Source: Bacteroidota bacterium
GTDB taxonomy: Bacteria; Bacteroidota; Bacteroidia; Chitinophagales; Chitinophagaceae
NCBI GenBank assembly: GCA_023423015.1
Contig: JAFAGE010000256.1
Location: 1 to 6,784 of the forward strand
Reading direction: 5' to 3'
DNA: 6,784 bases
The notes below the pieces were generated by a model, which was not told the DNA's origin, did not search any database, and saw only the letters and a list, made by a program, of their open reading frames with translations. Positions 6,536-6,784 of this stretch are shown here, one piece after another (the stretch's first letter is position 1; each line of letters starts with the position of its first letter). The position numbers and the translations under genes are program-made.

Positions 6536-6564
6536 GATTTTTGTTGATCGTACCCTTTAAAAAA
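6505..6564 (-). repeat. hairpin repeat, copy B
   Basis: This is the second copy of the hairpin unit, with its core 210 bases from copy A in the same orientation. It differs by a net three extra bases in the TCGCC/TTTTTG spacer and by a base in one stem arm (GACC versus GGCC, plus strand). It is bracketed by the direct repeat TTTAAAAAA (6505-6513 and 6556-6564). Confidence 0.8.
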
Positions 6565-6633
6565 TCTTTATTAAGTAATTATAGTTTCTATATATCGGCA
6601 ATCACGGCAAACGGCAATATCTGTCTCGTCCTC

Positions 6634-6668
6634 TCACCTTTCACCTCTCACCTCTCACCTCTCACTTA
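6634..6668 (-). repeat. five-copy heptamer tandem array (GAGGTGA on the minus strand)
   Basis: The plus strand reads TCACCTT, then TCACCTC three times, then TCACTTA, in perfect 7-base register. On the minus strand this gives TGA at 7-base intervals. The first TGA is the stop codon of the right-edge gene, so the array overlaps the last codons and 3' end of that gene. Confidence 0.85.
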
Positions 6669-6784
6669 CCCACCTTCGTTGGCAACGTATACACTTCTGT
6701 TTCATCCAGGCCAACAACACGCAGGCGGTAATAGAGCGTTCCGCTGAGCGGCTTTCTCAACCGGTCGGTGTACCAATATTCAGG
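6662..6784 (-). CDS. C-terminal end of a probable secreted beta-sandwich protein (5' part outside window)
   Basis: The minus-strand frame is open from the right edge to a TGA at 6662-6664, giving the last 40 residues. The segment GTLYYRLRVVGLDETEVYT, then LPTKVGK at the very end, has the alternating pattern of the final strands of a fibronectin-III-like or similar beta-sandwich domain, common in secreted Bacteroidota proteins. No type IX secretion sorting domain follows. The identity of the full protein cannot be judged from this fragment. Its stop codon is the first of five TGA triplets set by the heptamer array downstream, and a hairpin terminator lies about 127 bases past the stop. Confidence 0.75.
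   Translation of the reverse strand, partial: PEYWYTDRLRKPLSGTLYYRLRVVGLDETEVYTLPTKVGK

Larger units (their letters stand above)
6204..6661. other. intergenic region with repeats, terminators and a doubtful short ORF
   Basis: No confident gene lies here. Reading the minus strand from the right, it holds the heptamer array, an AT-rich stretch, hairpin repeat copy B, about 140 bases of unassigned sequence, hairpin repeat copy A, and the leader of the hydrolase gene. A minus-strand ORF of 72 codons runs from an ATG at 6486 to a TGA at 6268 and includes copy A in its C-terminus. The same frame is open upstream through copy B as far as tandem TAA stops, because the copies are spaced by a multiple of three. 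I see no recognisable domain in it and treat it as unproven, possibly a decayed gene or chance ORF. Confidence 0.7.

Noticed and set aside
6295..6564. CRISPR array or tandem duplication
   Set aside because: There are only two copies about 210 bases apart, and the flanking sequences do not match, so there is neither a regular spacer pattern nor a longer duplicated block.
6478..6747. Plus-strand 89-codon ORF over copy B and the heptamer array
   Set aside because: It runs antisense to the terminator, the array and the end of the right-edge gene, and its sequence is built from those low-complexity repeats.

Overview
The window comes from a member of the Bacteroidota, most likely a Chitinophagaceae-like soil or freshwater organism. 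This rests on several things read in the sequence: two lipoproteins with Bacteroidota-style N-termini (…SCNKD and …LVSCSSGD), start codons preceded by A-rich sequence with no Shine-Dalgarno motif, outer-membrane barrels of types common in that phylum, and a secreted-protein C-terminus of the YYRLRVV type. The genus is inference; no marker gene is present.

Layout: every credible gene is on the minus strand, so the locus reads from right to left. At the right edge (6662-6784) is the last 40 codons of a probable secreted beta-sandwich protein. A roughly 450-base intergenic stretch follows (6204-6661). It holds a five-copy heptamer array, two copies of a 56-60 base hairpin repeat (the first copy met by the transcript is a good intrinsic terminator), a short doubtful ORF, and a possible weak promoter with overlapping inverted repeats. 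Then comes a compact run of six co-oriented genes: a COG3618-type amidohydrolase/lactonase (6203-5376), a small membrane-anchored protein of unknown function (5323-4772), a complete PAP2/vanadium-haloperoxidase-fold lipoprotein with all catalytic motifs (4716-3370), two unrelated-looking outer-membrane beta-barrel proteins (3330-2245 and 2207-1254), and a second, larger PAP2/haloperoxidase-like lipoprotein (1245 to beyond the left edge). Gaps are about 8 to 55 bases, consistent with one operon.

How they may work together: the core is a mirror-ordered set of PAP2 lipoprotein, barrel, barrel, PAP2 lipoprotein. Both PAP2 proteins should be lipid-anchored in the envelope and both barrels should sit in the outer membrane, so an envelope-located haloperoxidase or phosphatase system with dedicated outer-membrane partners is a reasonable inference. 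The substrate is not visible. The cytoplasmic lactonase-type hydrolase could process a product, but that link rests only on gene order. The most unusual non-coding features are the hairpin cassettes, whose base difference is compensated by G-U pairing only in minus-strand RNA, and the heptamer array, whose unit GAGGTGA is exactly complementary to the canonical 16S anti-Shine-Dalgarno region and places TGA stops in all three frames.
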